Numbered from the stretch's first letter, positions 36,044 through 46,060 are shown. The stretch is 64,000 nucleotides of DNA from JACRCG01 sp964524835 (GCA_964524835.1 CAZGEG010000008.1:86776-150775), one strand, 5' to 3'. The notes: generated by a model not told the origin, from the letters alone. Translations and numbers: made by a program.

Positions 36044-37357
36044 TCATAGCTCCCCCAGAAACGAGTTCGGGTAGGCTTTGATGATTCTGACATCGACGAA
36101 ACTGCCGATCAGGGAACGGTCCCCGGTAAAATTGACGATGCGGCCGATATCGGCCTTGCCGGAAACCTGGCCGGGGAGTTTCCCCTCCCCTTCGACCAGG
36201 ACAGTCATCACGCTGCCGACGTAGGGGGCGCTGATTTCGCCCGTATGGCGGCGCTGAAGTTCCATCAGCCGCTCCAGGCGCGCCATTTTTACCGCACGCG
36301 GCAGGTCGTCACTCATCCCGGCCGCCCTGGTGCCGGGACGGGGCGAGTAGACAAAGGAAAACAGGTCGATGTAGCGCACCTCCTCCATCAGGGAGAGGGT
36401 CTGTTCGAAATCCGCATCGCTTTCGCCGGGAAAACCGACGATGATGTCGCCGGTAAAAACCAGATCGGGGCGGAGCGACTTGAGCGAGCGCACCTTGTCC
36501 AGATAGGAAGCACGGGTATAGCCGCGTCCCATCAGCTTCAGCACCGCATCGCTGCCGGATTGTGCCGGGAGGTGGATCTGGCCGCTCAGCTTCGGCACGT
36601 CACCAAAGCAGGAAATCAGCTCATCGGACATATCCTTGGGGTGCGATGTTGTAAAACGGATGCGATCGATACCGGTAATTCCGGCAACCTGCCGGATCAA
36701 TTCGGCAAACGACGGCTCGGATCCGGTTTTAAGGCCGTAGGAGTTGACGTTCTGGCCAAGCAGGATAACCTCCCTGACCCCCTCATCGGCAAGCTGCCTG
36801 ACTTCCGCCAGGATATCCGCCGAGCGGCGGCTGATTTCACGGCCACGCACGAAGGGAACGATGCAGTACGAACAGAAGTTGTCGCACCCCTGCATGACCG
36901 TCACGAACCGTGACAGCCGTGACTCCCCCTTGATGGAGGGAAACAGGTCCAGGCGCTGGTCGTTATCGATGAAGGTCGTTTCGGAGCGGCGCTCGCCACC
37001 TTCGGCACCGCGCACCATTTCCGGCAGCAGATGAAGGTTGTGGGTACCGATCACCAGATCCAGGTAAGGCAGCTTGCGGAGGAGTTCCTCCCCCTCCTGC
37101 TGGGCCACGCAGCCGCCTACGGCAATGATCTGCTTCTTGCCGTCCCGCTTGTAGATCCGCAGGTTGGCGAGCCGTTTATAGACTTTATCCTCCGCGCCAC
37201 CACGCACACTGCAGGTATTGAGCAGGATCATGTCCGAGGAGGCCGGATCGTTGGTCGGTGCATACCCGAGGTCTCCCAGCATCGAGACGATCCGTTCGGA
37301 ATCGTTCACATTCATCTGGCAGCCGTAGGTTTCTATGTAGAGCAGTTTATCGAGCAT
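36044..37357 (-). CDS. miaB: tRNA-2-methylthio-N6-dimethylallyladenosine synthase
   Basis: Radical-SAM methylthiotransferase acting on i6A37 of tRNAs, 437 residues from the Met at 37357. UPF0004 domain with Cys13 (ETYGCQMN), further Cys at NTCSVR and VGGCVAQQ, radical-SAM motif GCDNFCSYCIVP, and a C-terminal TRAM domain. First gene of the miaB-glnS-era-der series. Confidence 0.96.
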   Translation of the reverse strand: MLDKLLYIETYGCQMNVNDSERIVSMLGDLGYAPTNDPASSDMILLNTCSVRGGAEDKVYKRLANLRIYKRDGKKQIIAVGGCVAQQEGEELLRKLPYLDLVIGTHNLHLLPEMVRGAEGGERRSETTFIDNDQRLDLFPSIKGESRLSRFVTVMQGCDNFCSYCIVPFVRGREISRRSADILAEVRQLADEGVREVILLGQNVNSYGLKTGSEPSFAELIRQVAGITGIDRIRFTTSHPKDMSDELISCFGDVPKLSGQIHLPAQSGSDAVLKLMGRGYTRASYLDKVRSLKSLRPDLVFTGDIIVGFPGESDADFEQTLSLMEEVRYIDLFSFVYSPRPGTRAAGMSDDLPRAVKMARLERLMELQRRHTGEISAPYVGSVMTVLVEGEGKLPGQVSGKADIGRIVNFTGDRSLIGSFVDVRIIKAYPNSFLGEL

Positions 37358-37510
37358 AGTGGATCGTACTTTATACGCGACAACCGCCTGTAAAGTCAAA
37401 TTAATTGGCGTTTCAGGAACAGGGAGCCTTATTTCAGCACCTTGACAAACTGCATATCAGAAACGTATTGTCAGGGCAGATTCGAATTACCGAGAGTGGA
37501 AGAGCAGCAG

Positions 37511-38194
37511 ATGATTATCAACTGGAATGATATAGACACCGTACTGCTGGACATGGATGGCACGATCCTTGATCGCCATTTCGACGACCACTTCTGGCTG
37601 GAGCATGTGCCGAAGCGCTGGAGCCAGCGCAATCATACAACCCTGGAATACGCCAAGGAACATCTGTACAACCTGTTCCGCAACCAGGAAAACACCCTCA
37701 ACTGGACCGATCTGGATTACTGGTCGGACCGCCTCGATCTCGACATCCCGGTGCTCAAACTGGAAATTGAGCATTTGATCGCCGTCCATCCCCATGTGAT
37801 CGAATTTCTGCTATTCCTCAAGCATACCGGCAAAATTGTCTGGCTGGTCACCAACGCCCACTCGAAAACTCTCGATCTGAAGTTGAAGAGAACCCGCATC
37901 GGTCCCTATTTCGACGGCATTATTTCCGCCCATCAGGTGGGACTGCCGAAGGAGGATACCCGTTTCTGGGGGAAGTTGCAGAATTTTGTCAGCTATGAAC
38001 CGGAACGGACACTGCTGGGTGAAGACAGCGAGACCAACCTGACAACGGCGCAAAGCTACTTGATACGCTACCTCGTCTACATCAGCCGCTACAGTTCAAA
38101 GGTAGAGCCGCGTCAATCGGTTCACTTTCCCACGATAGACTACTTCAACCGTCTTATCCCGGAGGCAGGAAGCAGCTGCATAACGATCCGTTAG
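37511..38194 (+). CDS. HAD-family nucleotidase, YrfG-like
   Basis: Haloacid dehalogenase-type phosphatase, 227 residues from ATG 37511 (after GGAAGAG). It closely follows E. coli YrfG, a GMP/IMP 5'-nucleotidase: the same WNDIDTVLLDMDGTILD opening, TLNWTDLDYWSDRL, and PKEDTRFW. Motif I is DMDGT, motif II is a Thr in LVTNAH, motif III Lys in LPKED. The motif IV region is LLGEDSETNL, where YrfG has DD, so one acidic residue is Glu. Stands alone with its own terminator. Confidence 0.85.
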   Translation: MIINWNDIDTVLLDMDGTILDRHFDDHFWLEHVPKRWSQRNHTTLEYAKEHLYNLFRNQENTLNWTDLDYWSDRLDLDIPVLKLEIEHLIAVHPHVIEFLLFLKHTGKIVWLVTNAHSKTLDLKLKRTRIGPYFDGIISAHQVGLPKEDTRFWGKLQNFVSYEPERTLLGEDSETNLTTAQSYLIRYLVYISRYSSKVEPRQSVHFPTIDYFNRLIPEAGSSCITIR

Positions 38195-38211
38195 CAAACA
38201 ACGGAAGGCAA

Positions 38212-38257
38212 AAAAACCGGAGACACGATACCTGTTCCGTACCGGTCGCCGGTTTTT
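38212..38257 (+). terminator. Terminator after the YrfG-like gene
   Basis: AAAAACCGG (38212-38220) pairs with CCGGTTTTT (38249-38257); usable from both sides and so also by the convergent YtxH gene. Confidence 0.75.
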
Positions 38258-38281
38258 ACGCCGTTGTTAAATGGAAACACC

Positions 38282-38623
38282 TTACATTCTTCTCAGCATT
38301 GTCCTGAACTTTTCAAGCTTAGAAGCACCCTCTTCAATCAGCTGGATCAGGTCTTTTCGGGCGCTGCCCGCTGCATCCCTGCCCTTTTCCAGCAGATCGT
38401 CGGTCTTTTCACCGATGGCATCAACCAGGTTGGATACGTTGGCAGCAAGATCTTCAACCACCTCGTCGGCACGGTTACGTGCTTTTTTTGAATACCGGGA
38501 AATATCCTTCCTCGTTCTGCTTCCGGACTGGGGAGCATACAGCAGAGCCAGGCCGGCTCCAATGACTCCGCCTGCAAATATCAATAAAGCGGCAGCGGCG
38601 ATTTTCTTATCCTTGTCTTCCAT
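38282..38623 (-). CDS. YtxH-domain membrane-anchored protein
   Basis: 113 residues: one N-terminal membrane segment with a Gly-rich GGVIGAGLALLYAPQSG, the YtxH signature, then a long charged amphipathic or coiled-coil helix. Small proteins of this sort are linked to envelope stress in other bacteria; the function here is unknown. Monocistronic. Confidence 0.82.
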   Translation of the reverse strand: MEDKDKKIAAAALLIFAGGVIGAGLALLYAPQSGSRTRKDISRYSKKARNRADEVVEDLAANVSNLVDAIGEKTDDLLEKGRDAAGSARKDLIQLIEEGASKLEKFRTMLRRM

Positions 38624-38765
38624 ACGTGACCTCCCTTTTGAATATGATGACTCTTATCATACCTCATCTGTTGCATATGACAAGCTTCTTCCCGCTATAT
38701 CTTATTGCATAATTGTGTTATAAAATTACTGCTTTTATACTCACATTTACACCAAGGACCTTAAC

Positions 38766-39872
38766 ATGAAAAACAGTAACTATGATGTTCTGATAATCGG
38801 CGGAGGTCCTGCCGGTCTTTCGACTGCCTATCTGTGCCATAAGCATGGCCTCTCCTATCTTGTTCTTGAATCCGGAAAAGCTATTTTCCAGGGGATCGCC
38901 AATACTTATCCGGAAGGAAAGCTGGTGTACGCATCAAAACCCAAAGATGCCCCCGACCCGTTCATGGTGGATGAATTGCGCCCGCCGGACAAGCCGGTGA
39001 CTGTGGAGAGTTATCTGCAGTATGTTCAGCATTTTGTTCAGCACGAAAATCTCCACGTTCAAACTGAAGTGGATTTTGAAGATATCAAGGATGAACGTGA
39101 CGGCTTGACAGTCATTACGTCCAAAGGGAATTTCAAAGGCAAAAAGGTTGTGCTTTCCTTCGGCAGCAACATTCCACGCGAACTCAGCGTATATGGTGAT
39201 GCCAAGATGGTCGCCAAGAACGTCGACGATCCCGGCAAATATGTAGGAATCAAAACCCTGGTAATCGGCGGCGGCAACACGGCAGCTGACGTGATTATCA
39301 ATATTCTCAAGGCCAAACGGGAGGCAAGGGACACCCACCCGGTCTACTGGGCGCACAAGGCCGAAACGTTTGATGTCAATAAAGAGACGGCGCAACGTCT
39401 GGGAGAGGAAATCCTTTTAGGAGGAAACATCAGGCTGTTGCCGGGTGCGATGCCTCGTATCGGTGAAGTCGATGAACAGGGGGTTGACCGGCTGGTCATT
39501 CGGATCAATGTATTCGAGCAGGCTGACGGCATCGATCTCTACCATGCCTTGAGTTTCCCGATGCATAATGTCATCGCCTGCATCGGATCACAGGGGCCGG
39601 TTCCGATCTTCGATAAGCTTAATATCCAGAGTATTGCCTGCACTGCCGGTGTCTGCAAGATCGCCAAGGAGGGAGAACGCGTGGTACTGCTTACTTCGGA
39701 GTTTGAATCCACCCGCAAGGGGGTATATGTCATTGGAGGAGCAATCTCCCCGTCGTACATGAAGATCAGCGCGGGATCGATCGCGGAGGAAAAGCATCCC
39801 AATCTCATCTACACCGCCATCAATGATGCATACTACGTAGTTGAGGCCATCCGGGCAAAGCTTGCCAATTAA
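38766..39872 (+). CDS. TrxR-like FAD/NAD(P) oxidoreductase lacking the CxxC
   Basis: 368-residue flavoprotein with FAD motif GGGPAG (12-17) and NAD(P) motif GGGNTA in the second Rossmann fold, both arranged as in thioredoxin reductase. No CxxC is present between them, so it cannot reduce thioredoxin directly. YpdA-like bacillithiol-disulfide reductases and TrxR-like ferredoxin-NADP reductases share this build. VIGGAISPSYMKI near the C-terminus takes the place of the usual FAD-binding GD motif. Electron partner unknown. Confidence 0.78.
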   Translation: MKNSNYDVLIIGGGPAGLSTAYLCHKHGLSYLVLESGKAIFQGIANTYPEGKLVYASKPKDAPDPFMVDELRPPDKPVTVESYLQYVQHFVQHENLHVQTEVDFEDIKDERDGLTVITSKGNFKGKKVVLSFGSNIPRELSVYGDAKMVAKNVDDPGKYVGIKTLVIGGGNTAADVIINILKAKREARDTHPVYWAHKAETFDVNKETAQRLGEEILLGGNIRLLPGAMPRIGEVDEQGVDRLVIRINVFEQADGIDLYHALSFPMHNVIACIGSQGPVPIFDKLNIQSIACTAGVCKIAKEGERVVLLTSEFESTRKGVYVIGGAISPSYMKISAGSIAEEKHPNLIYTAINDAYYVVEAIRAKLAN

Positions 39873-40040
39873 AAAATAAGATCCAGCACGCATATGCAGA
39901 GGCCCGCCGACCCGGTAGTTCTGCTGTTTTTTATACTGGTCGCCTTGATTTTCGTGTACCCTGTCACTACATTCGCTGTACCCAGGATTGTTTTAATACG
40001 AGACCACTGCCATTAATCAGTGTACAAGGAGCTGTAAATA

Positions 40041-40988
40041 ATGAAAAAACATGCACTTAGACTTTTCACCTTATTGGCTGCCGCGTTGTTTCTGACCGCC
40101 ACTGTCCTGGAATTCGAAGCTCATGCAAGAGCGGGCGGAAGCCGTTCCTCGGGAAGCCGCGGTTCGCGCAGCTATTCCCGCCCCGCCAGTCCAACTTCGC
40201 AGCCGGCGCCATCCCGCTCCCAACAGGCAGCACCCTCCCCTCCCCTCCAGCAACCTGCGGCGGGCGGATTCATGAGGAGCATGGCCGGCGGGATAGCCGG
40301 AGGCCTGCTCGGCGGCATGCTGTTCAGGAGCCTCGGGTTCAGCGGCATGGGCGGCGGCATGGGTGGAGGCGGCATCGGACTGTTCGAGATCATACTGCTG
40401 GCCGGAATCGGTTACCTCATCTATCGCTACATCAAGAAAAAGAGGGAAGGCGGTTCAATGAGCTCTTTTCAAGCCGAACCATACCGGGGTGGTACGGTAA
40501 CCCCGATTTCCCGGGAGGTACAGCAACCGGCTTTAGAAACAGAGGATGTTGAGACCGGCCTTGCACATATCCGCCAGTTTGACCCGTACTTTGACGAAAA
40601 CCGGTATACCGATCTGGTTATGGACAACTTTTTCAAGATCCAGGGAGCCTGGATGAATCGCGATCTGGCTCCGGTTCAGGCTCTTCTTACAGATGAAATG
40701 CGCCGTGTTTTTCAGGCGGATATCGACAAACTTGTCAGCGACAAACAGATCAACCGCCTCGAAAACATCGCCGTCCGGAAAGTGGACGTCGTCGAAGCGT
40801 GGCAGGAATCGGGGCAGGACTTCATCAATACCCTGGTATATGCCAACCTGCTCGACTATACGACCGATGAAGCCGGTTTCGTATTATCCGGCAGCAAGAG
40901 CGATCCGATCAAGTTCGAGGAGTACTGGACCTTCAGCCGTCCGGTCGGCAATAACCCGTGGAAACTGTCGGCAATCGATCAAAAATAG
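40041..40988 (+). CDS. Tim44-like domain protein, exported
   Basis: 315 residues. A signal peptide (MKKHALRLFTLLAAALFLT) is followed by a Ser/Arg/Pro-rich linker, a Gly-rich hydrophobic stretch (GGGMGGGGIG), one membrane helix (IILLAGIGYLIYRYI) and a C-terminal Tim44-like domain from about 170 (FDPYFDENRYTDLVMDNFFKI as the entry helix). Bacterial Tim44-like proteins are widespread with no settled role; membrane-protein handling is possible. Confidence 0.82.
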   Translation: MKKHALRLFTLLAAALFLTATVLEFEAHARAGGSRSSGSRGSRSYSRPASPTSQPAPSRSQQAAPSPPLQQPAAGGFMRSMAGGIAGGLLGGMLFRSLGFSGMGGGMGGGGIGLFEIILLAGIGYLIYRYIKKKREGGSMSSFQAEPYRGGTVTPISREVQQPALETEDVETGLAHIRQFDPYFDENRYTDLVMDNFFKIQGAWMNRDLAPVQALLTDEMRRVFQADIDKLVSDKQINRLENIAVRKVDVVEAWQESGQDFINTLVYANLLDYTTDEAGFVLSGSKSDPIKFEEYWTFSRPVGNNPWKLSAIDQK

Positions 40989-41018
40989 CCTTAACTTCTC
41001 TTAGCTGTTCAGGCTGAA

Positions 41019-41068
41019 GTCTGAGGGCTGAAGAGTGAAGATTTCCCTTCGGTCTTCAGCCTTCAGAC
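41019..41068. repeat. Large intergenic hairpin
   Basis: Arms of 16 bp (41019-41034 and 41053-41068), complementary but for one G-T pair, around an 18-base loop. Built of GCTGAAG and CTTCAG units. Probably a terminator for the Tim44-like gene or a dispersed repeat. Confidence 0.6.
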
Positions 41069-41137
41069 TAATAATCCAGAACGGTTACAATTAATCCACG
41101 TTTATTCTCCAATTGACCTCTCTGCCATGAAAACATC

Positions 41138-44100
41138 ATGAACCCCCTCAATCTTGCAACAATCAACATCTCCGGTCTCAACCTGATCGAAGCGAGCGCC
41201 GGCACCGGCAAGACCTGGACAATAGCAGCTCTCTACATTCTGCTGCTTCTTGAGAAGGAGCTGCGTCCGGAGGAGATTCTTGTGGTGACCTATACAAAGG
41301 CCGCCACTGCGGAACTGCGTGAACGGATCAGACGCCGTATCGCAACGACACTTGATCTCTACTCCAGCGGACGGGCTCCGGCCGATGACGATCTTGAGCG
41401 GCTCCTCCTGTCTGCCCGTCCCCAGGAGGGCGAACGGGCAAAAAAACTCCTGACGCGGGCATTGTATTCATTTGATGATGCCGCCATTTTTACCATTCAC
41501 GGTTTTTGCCAACGGGCGCTCCTGGAGAACGCGTTTGAAAGCGGCTCCCTTTTCGGCAGTGACATGATCAGCGACCAGAAAGCGGTTGTCAAACAGGTCT
41601 GCGATGACTTCTGGCGGGCACGGGTCATGACCCAGCCGGATGATTTTGTCGAGTACCTTGTTGCCGGCGGCTATACCCCGGAAAAACTTGCCAAACCACT
41701 TGATGGACACTTCCAGAACCCCGATCTGATTATTGTCCCGCAAGGTGAAAACGTCCAGGTTGCTCCGCTGATAGCAGAGCGCAACTGGCTCTATGCGCGG
41801 CTCTGCACTCACTGGAACAGCGATCGCAGCACGATTATCGGACAGATAGCACAGGCACGCCTGAACCAGCTGAGCTATAAGCCTTCCCAGATAGAGGCTG
41901 CTTCACACGCGATGGACAGCTGGGTGGCAGGCGGGAATGCGGCTCTGGACAACAGCAAACTTGATTTTTTTTCAGCGGCTAAGATCAGCTCCAAAACCAC
42001 CAAGGCATCTCCCGGTCCGCCCGATCACCCCTTTTTCGAAGTCTGCCAGCAGCTGTCCGAGGTGCTGACTTCAATCAAGCACGCGTTCCAGGACAGGATA
42101 ATTTCCTGTCTGCATGATTTTAAAAGGTGGCTCGAACTGGAATTACACCAGCGCAAGAAAATGCTGAATCAGCGTGCCTTCGATGACTTACTGCTGGATC
42201 TTCACCTGGCACTTGAAGCGGAGTCCGGTGCAGCTCTTGCTGAAAAACTGCAGCAGCGCTACAAGGCTGCCATGATTGACGAATTTCAGGATACAGATCC
42301 TCTGCAGTGGAATATTTTCAAGCGGATAGGAACCGGCCAGGATTACCCGCTGTTTCTGATTGGCGACCCGAAGCAGGCTATCTACAGCTTCCGCGGGGCG
42401 GATGTCATTGCCTATCTGAATGCCGGCAAGAGCGTCCATGCCCGGAACATGCATACCCTGGGAATCAACTTTCGATCTGATTCCAGGCTGGTTAACGCAG
42501 TCAATGCCCTGTTTAATTCCGGTCCCGCCCCTTTCATGCATCAGGATATTCCCTTCGAGCCGGTCAGCTCGGGTCGTTCAACGAATGACCGGTTATTATT
42601 CAACGGCGTCCCGGATGAACGGCCGCTCCGGGTCTGGGTCTACCCCCGCAGTGACGAATCAAGAGCCGAGGTAAAACCGGTTGCCACCCGCACCATCGTT
42701 CAGGCGGTGGCGGGAGAAATCTCCCGGTTGCTCGAACCGGAGCGCGTCACAATTTCGCTGTCCGCCCAGGTACGCCCGCTGAAGCCGGGAGACATCGCCG
42801 TGCTGGTAAAAACCCACAAACAGGCAGACCGGATACAGGAGGCTTTGTCATCGCTCGGTGTTCCGTCGGTGCAGCAGGGTAGCACCACAATCTTTGAAAC
42901 GTCCGAAGCGCTCGATCTGCTGCGGATTCTGCGGGCAGCATCAGAGCCGCATCGGGAAGCGCTGGTTCGTGAAGCCCTGCTGACAGGCAGTATGGGACTG
43001 AGTGCCAATCAGGTTTCGCAATATGTGGAACATTCAGGGGAAGATCCCGAGTGGGAATCCTGGCTGATCCGTTTTCAGAACCTGCATACGGTTGCGGGAT
43101 CCGGCGGCGTTGTTGCTCTTGCTTCACGCCTGCTGGGGAGCTGTGGCGTCCGGCAGCGACTATTGTCACGTGTCGGTGGAGAACGCAGCCTGACCAATCT
43201 TCTGCACTGTTCCGAATTGCTGCACCAGGTCGAACGTGAACAGGGGAAAAACTTGTCCGGCCTGATCTCATGGCTTGAGCGGAAAATCGGGCGGCCAGGC
43301 AGGGATGATGCGGCATTGCTCCGACTTGAAACGGACGAAAATGCGGTAATGATCTCAACCATTCATGCCAGCAAGGGACTGCAGTACCCGGTTGTATTTG
43401 TGCCGTTTGCGTGGGATGCCCATTCCGGGCCGGCAGACAGGGCGCTGTTCCACAATGACGATGGGGAGCTGGTGCTGGATCTGGCGGGTGGGGAAGAAAA
43501 CCTGCAGCGAGCGACGGCAGAGCAGAGTGCGGAGGCCGTCCGCCTGCTGTATGTCGCGCTAACAAGGGCGGAGTTCCGCTGTTATACCGTGTGGGGTGGC
43601 ATCAACGGCGCTGCCGACTCGCCGCTTTTTCACCTGTTGCACGGCGGGCAGGCATCCCGGGATGCCAGGAGTTTTCATGCAGCGGGTGACCGGGCGATTC
43701 TCGATGACATGCAACACCTTTCAAGCAGCGGTGATAACGGCATTTTCGCCGGGATGATGCCGGTACATGAAGCGGTACCCCCGTATCAGAGAAATGATTC
43801 CGCCGTGTTTCCCTACACCTGTCGGGCGATGGCGCACCCTCCGCTCGATGATTGGCACGTTGCCAGCTTCAGCGGCTTGACCTCCGGGTCGGGTCACAAT
43901 TTCGAACCTCATGACCACGATACGCTACCGGTTGATTCGGCAGCAGTCCAACCGGAAGCGGAAAGCTCTGCAGGTGGCTTGTCGATCTTTCACTTTCCCC
44001 GTGGAGCAAAGGCGGGAACCTGCCTCCATGAAATATTTGAGCAGCTCCAGTATCCCCGTTTGTACCGTGACGGCATCACCGCCACGGTACGCTCCGCGCT

Positions 44101-44716
44101 GGCTGACAACGGCTTCCACGAGCAGTGGCTGCCTGCCGTAAGGAACATGGTTGAAGCAGTCACCTCCGCCCGGATCATTCCGGAACATCCTGATTTCACC
44201 CTGGGGCAACTGAAAACAGGTGACTGGCAGACCGAGATGGAGTTTTATCTGCCGGTCAGGCATCTTGCACCAGACATCCTGCGGAACCTGTTTGTAGGTG
44301 TGCTCGACGGAGATCGTTTCGGAGATTATTTCGAGGTACTGAACCGGCTTTCGTTCCGACAGAGCCGCGGTATGCTGCAGGGTTTCATTGACCTGATTTT
44401 TACGCACAACGGCCGATACTTTCTTCTTGACTGGAAATCAAACCATCTCGGCATGAAGACGGCCGACTATAATCAGGACAGGATGCACGACTCGATGTGC
44501 CGCAGCGCCTATATTCTGCAATATCATCTGTATACCCTGGCGTTGGACCGCCTGTTGAAAGTGCGGCTGCCCGGTTACAGTTATGACAATCATTTCGGAG
44601 GTGTACTGTACCTGTACATTCGGGGGATTTCAGCAGGATCTGCAACGGACGGAATCTACTGCGGCCGTCCACAGCCTGAGTTCATACGGCGGGCAGGCGA
44701 GTTGATGCTGAATTGA
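41138..44716 (+). CDS. recB: Exodeoxyribonuclease V subunit beta
   Basis: 1192-residue helicase-nuclease of double-strand break repair. UvrD-type helicase motifs: Walker A EASAGTGKTWTIAA (18-31), VTYTKAATAELRERI, motif II MIDEFQDTDPLQW, GDPKQAIYSFRGAD, and STIHASKGLQYPVVF. The C-terminal nuclease shows GFIDLIFTHNGRYFLLDWKS with the catalytic Asp and Lys. Full-length for RecB. Neither recC nor recD is next to it in this window; both neighbours are unrelated, so the partners must lie elsewhere. Confidence 0.94.
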   Translation: MNPLNLATINISGLNLIEASAGTGKTWTIAALYILLLLEKELRPEEILVVTYTKAATAELRERIRRRIATTLDLYSSGRAPADDDLERLLLSARPQEGERAKKLLTRALYSFDDAAIFTIHGFCQRALLENAFESGSLFGSDMISDQKAVVKQVCDDFWRARVMTQPDDFVEYLVAGGYTPEKLAKPLDGHFQNPDLIIVPQGENVQVAPLIAERNWLYARLCTHWNSDRSTIIGQIAQARLNQLSYKPSQIEAASHAMDSWVAGGNAALDNSKLDFFSAAKISSKTTKASPGPPDHPFFEVCQQLSEVLTSIKHAFQDRIISCLHDFKRWLELELHQRKKMLNQRAFDDLLLDLHLALEAESGAALAEKLQQRYKAAMIDEFQDTDPLQWNIFKRIGTGQDYPLFLIGDPKQAIYSFRGADVIAYLNAGKSVHARNMHTLGINFRSDSRLVNAVNALFNSGPAPFMHQDIPFEPVSSGRSTNDRLLFNGVPDERPLRVWVYPRSDESRAEVKPVATRTIVQAVAGEISRLLEPERVTISLSAQVRPLKPGDIAVLVKTHKQADRIQEALSSLGVPSVQQGSTTIFETSEALDLLRILRAASEPHREALVREALLTGSMGLSANQVSQYVEHSGEDPEWESWLIRFQNLHTVAGSGGVVALASRLLGSCGVRQRLLSRVGGERSLTNLLHCSELLHQVEREQGKNLSGLISWLERKIGRPGRDDAALLRLETDENAVMISTIHASKGLQYPVVFVPFAWDAHSGPADRALFHNDDGELVLDLAGGEENLQRATAEQSAEAVRLLYVALTRAEFRCYTVWGGINGAADSPLFHLLHGGQASRDARSFHAAGDRAILDDMQHLSSSGDNGIFAGMMPVHEAVPPYQRNDSAVFPYTCRAMAHPPLDDWHVASFSGLTSGSGHNFEPHDHDTLPVDSAAVQPEAESSAGGLSIFHFPRGAKAGTCLHEIFEQLQYPRLYRDGITATVRSALADNGFHEQWLPAVRNMVEAVTSARIIPEHPDFTLGQLKTGDWQTEMEFYLPVRHLAPDILRNLFVGVLDGDRFGDYFEVLNRLSFRQSRGMLQGFIDLIFTHNGRYFLLDWKSNHLGMKTADYNQDRMHDSMCRSAYILQYHLYTLALDRLLKVRLPGYSYDNHFGGVLYLYIRGISAGSATDGIYCGRPQPEFIRRAGELMLN

Positions 44717-44722
44717 CTCTGC

Positions 44723-45826
44723 TTACTTCTGGTGCAGCTTTTCATCGTACTTTCTGATGCCCTCATCAAATATTCTCTGAATTTCCGCCTTTGGATGCTC
44801 ATGAATATAGTACCAGTAATAGGAGGCCAGTAACACGAGTAACACCACAAATAACAGAAACATGCTTAACCGGGTAACGGTTCTTCTGATGACTGCCCCT
44901 CTGGACGTGTCATAATTTCTGTCATTACCCTCTCCCTCCCGACACAGGTACCTTTCACGCAACTGCCGGATTCTTTTGAGCTGAATACTGGAAATGTATT
45001 TTATAATCGCATCCCGGTCACGTTCGTCTATGTACACAAACTGCACACCGGTATTGAAAAAATCACGGTCGCTTCCGGCCGGATAATTGCGATTGGCAAA
45101 CACAACCCGGCCAACGACATCTATTACCCGCTGCGGCACCGGCAGAAAAATCTCCAGCTGTGTATACTCACCGTTCTCGAAGCCCTGATGGGTATTGATG
45201 CGCAGGCCGCCACCACTGATATTGGCAGCCAGCGGGATAATGCCATCCCAGGAGTCGTGCGCCCCCGACTCTCCCCGGTCACGGTCTGGCACCTCTTCAC
45301 CACCGCCTGCCTTCGATGAAAGGTGTGGTCGTTCAAGTGACGGCCCGGACTCGGCGGGAAGCAGCTCTCTGGTCCAACGGTGATCCGGTCTGTCGATTTC
45401 GAGCAACTTCCGGCGGGTACGTCGCTCTTCCCACTGTGTATGTAACAGAGCACTATTCTGTTCATGGCTGACAAAGCATTTGATCGGAAGATAGGCGTCA
45501 ATTCGGTAAAACTCGCGCAATTCATCCGATACAACCTCGCCGATCAGCCGCAGCAGCAATTCCCTGGCGTCACCTTCGGAAACAATGATGGCCCTGCAGC
45601 AGAAGGCGTTACCTTCACCGCCGCCGCGTAATTCGAGGATCTGTCCATAATGCAGCGAAACATCCACCGGCAGAACATCACGGGACAGCTGCAGCGAAAC
45701 AAGATCCTCATCGATTTCCAGGATTACTGCCCAGTCCTTGAAAACACCGGTATCGGGAAGCGGGATACCGACCCCGACCTTTTTCCCGACCGGAAAATAA
45801 TGTGCATAGAGATCGATATCACTCAT
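44723..45826 (-). CDS. PilZ-domain protein with C-terminal membrane helix
   Basis: 367 residues. The N-terminal part resembles the YcgR flagellar brake module, then a PilZ domain with an RxD-like start (FYRIDAYLPIKCFV) and the ISGGGLRI motif (NxSxxG form) that binds cyclic di-GMP. A charged insert separates the two halves. One membrane helix (FLLFVVLLVLLASYYWYY) follows near residue 325. Likely a membrane-tethered c-di-GMP effector; the target is unknown. Confidence 0.82.
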   Translation of the reverse strand: MSDIDLYAHYFPVGKKVGVGIPLPDTGVFKDWAVILEIDEDLVSLQLSRDVLPVDVSLHYGQILELRGGGEGNAFCCRAIIVSEGDARELLLRLIGEVVSDELREFYRIDAYLPIKCFVSHEQNSALLHTQWEERRTRRKLLEIDRPDHRWTRELLPAESGPSLERPHLSSKAGGGEEVPDRDRGESGAHDSWDGIIPLAANISGGGLRINTHQGFENGEYTQLEIFLPVPQRVIDVVGRVVFANRNYPAGSDRDFFNTGVQFVYIDERDRDAIIKYISSIQLKRIRQLRERYLCREGEGNDRNYDTSRGAVIRRTVTRLSMFLLFVVLLVLLASYYWYYIHEHPKAEIQRIFDEGIRKYDEKLHQK

Positions 45827-45865
45827 GGGTCATGAATCTCGAATCCCTGCAACGCAGCTGGCCGA

Positions 45866-46060
45866 TCATTTTTTAAGTACGCTGTTCAGTGACGCCAGCA
45901 GCTGGTCAATGGCTACCTTGTGCACACCCGCGCCGTGCCCCAATGTCTCGAGATCGGCTATCTGGCATTCGTAACAATCAAGGTTATACTGCTTGAAAAC
46001 GGGGAGGGTTTCAGGGTGTCGTGCGATGATGTCTGCAATTATCATTTCTTGAGTGATCAT
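45866..46060 (-). CDS. DUF1858-domain mini-protein
   Basis: 64 residues from the Met at 46060, which follows a strong CAGGAGG; the frame runs on to 46114 but without a ribosome site. DUF1858 domain (MITQEMIIADIIARHPETLP) with CYECQIA, a CxxC redox or metal motif. Related domains open ScdA/Ric iron-sulfur repair proteins. Probably a small redox protein. Confidence 0.85.
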   Translation of the reverse strand: MITQEMIIADIIARHPETLPVFKQYNLDCYECQIADLETLGHGAGVHKVAIDQLLASLNSVLKK

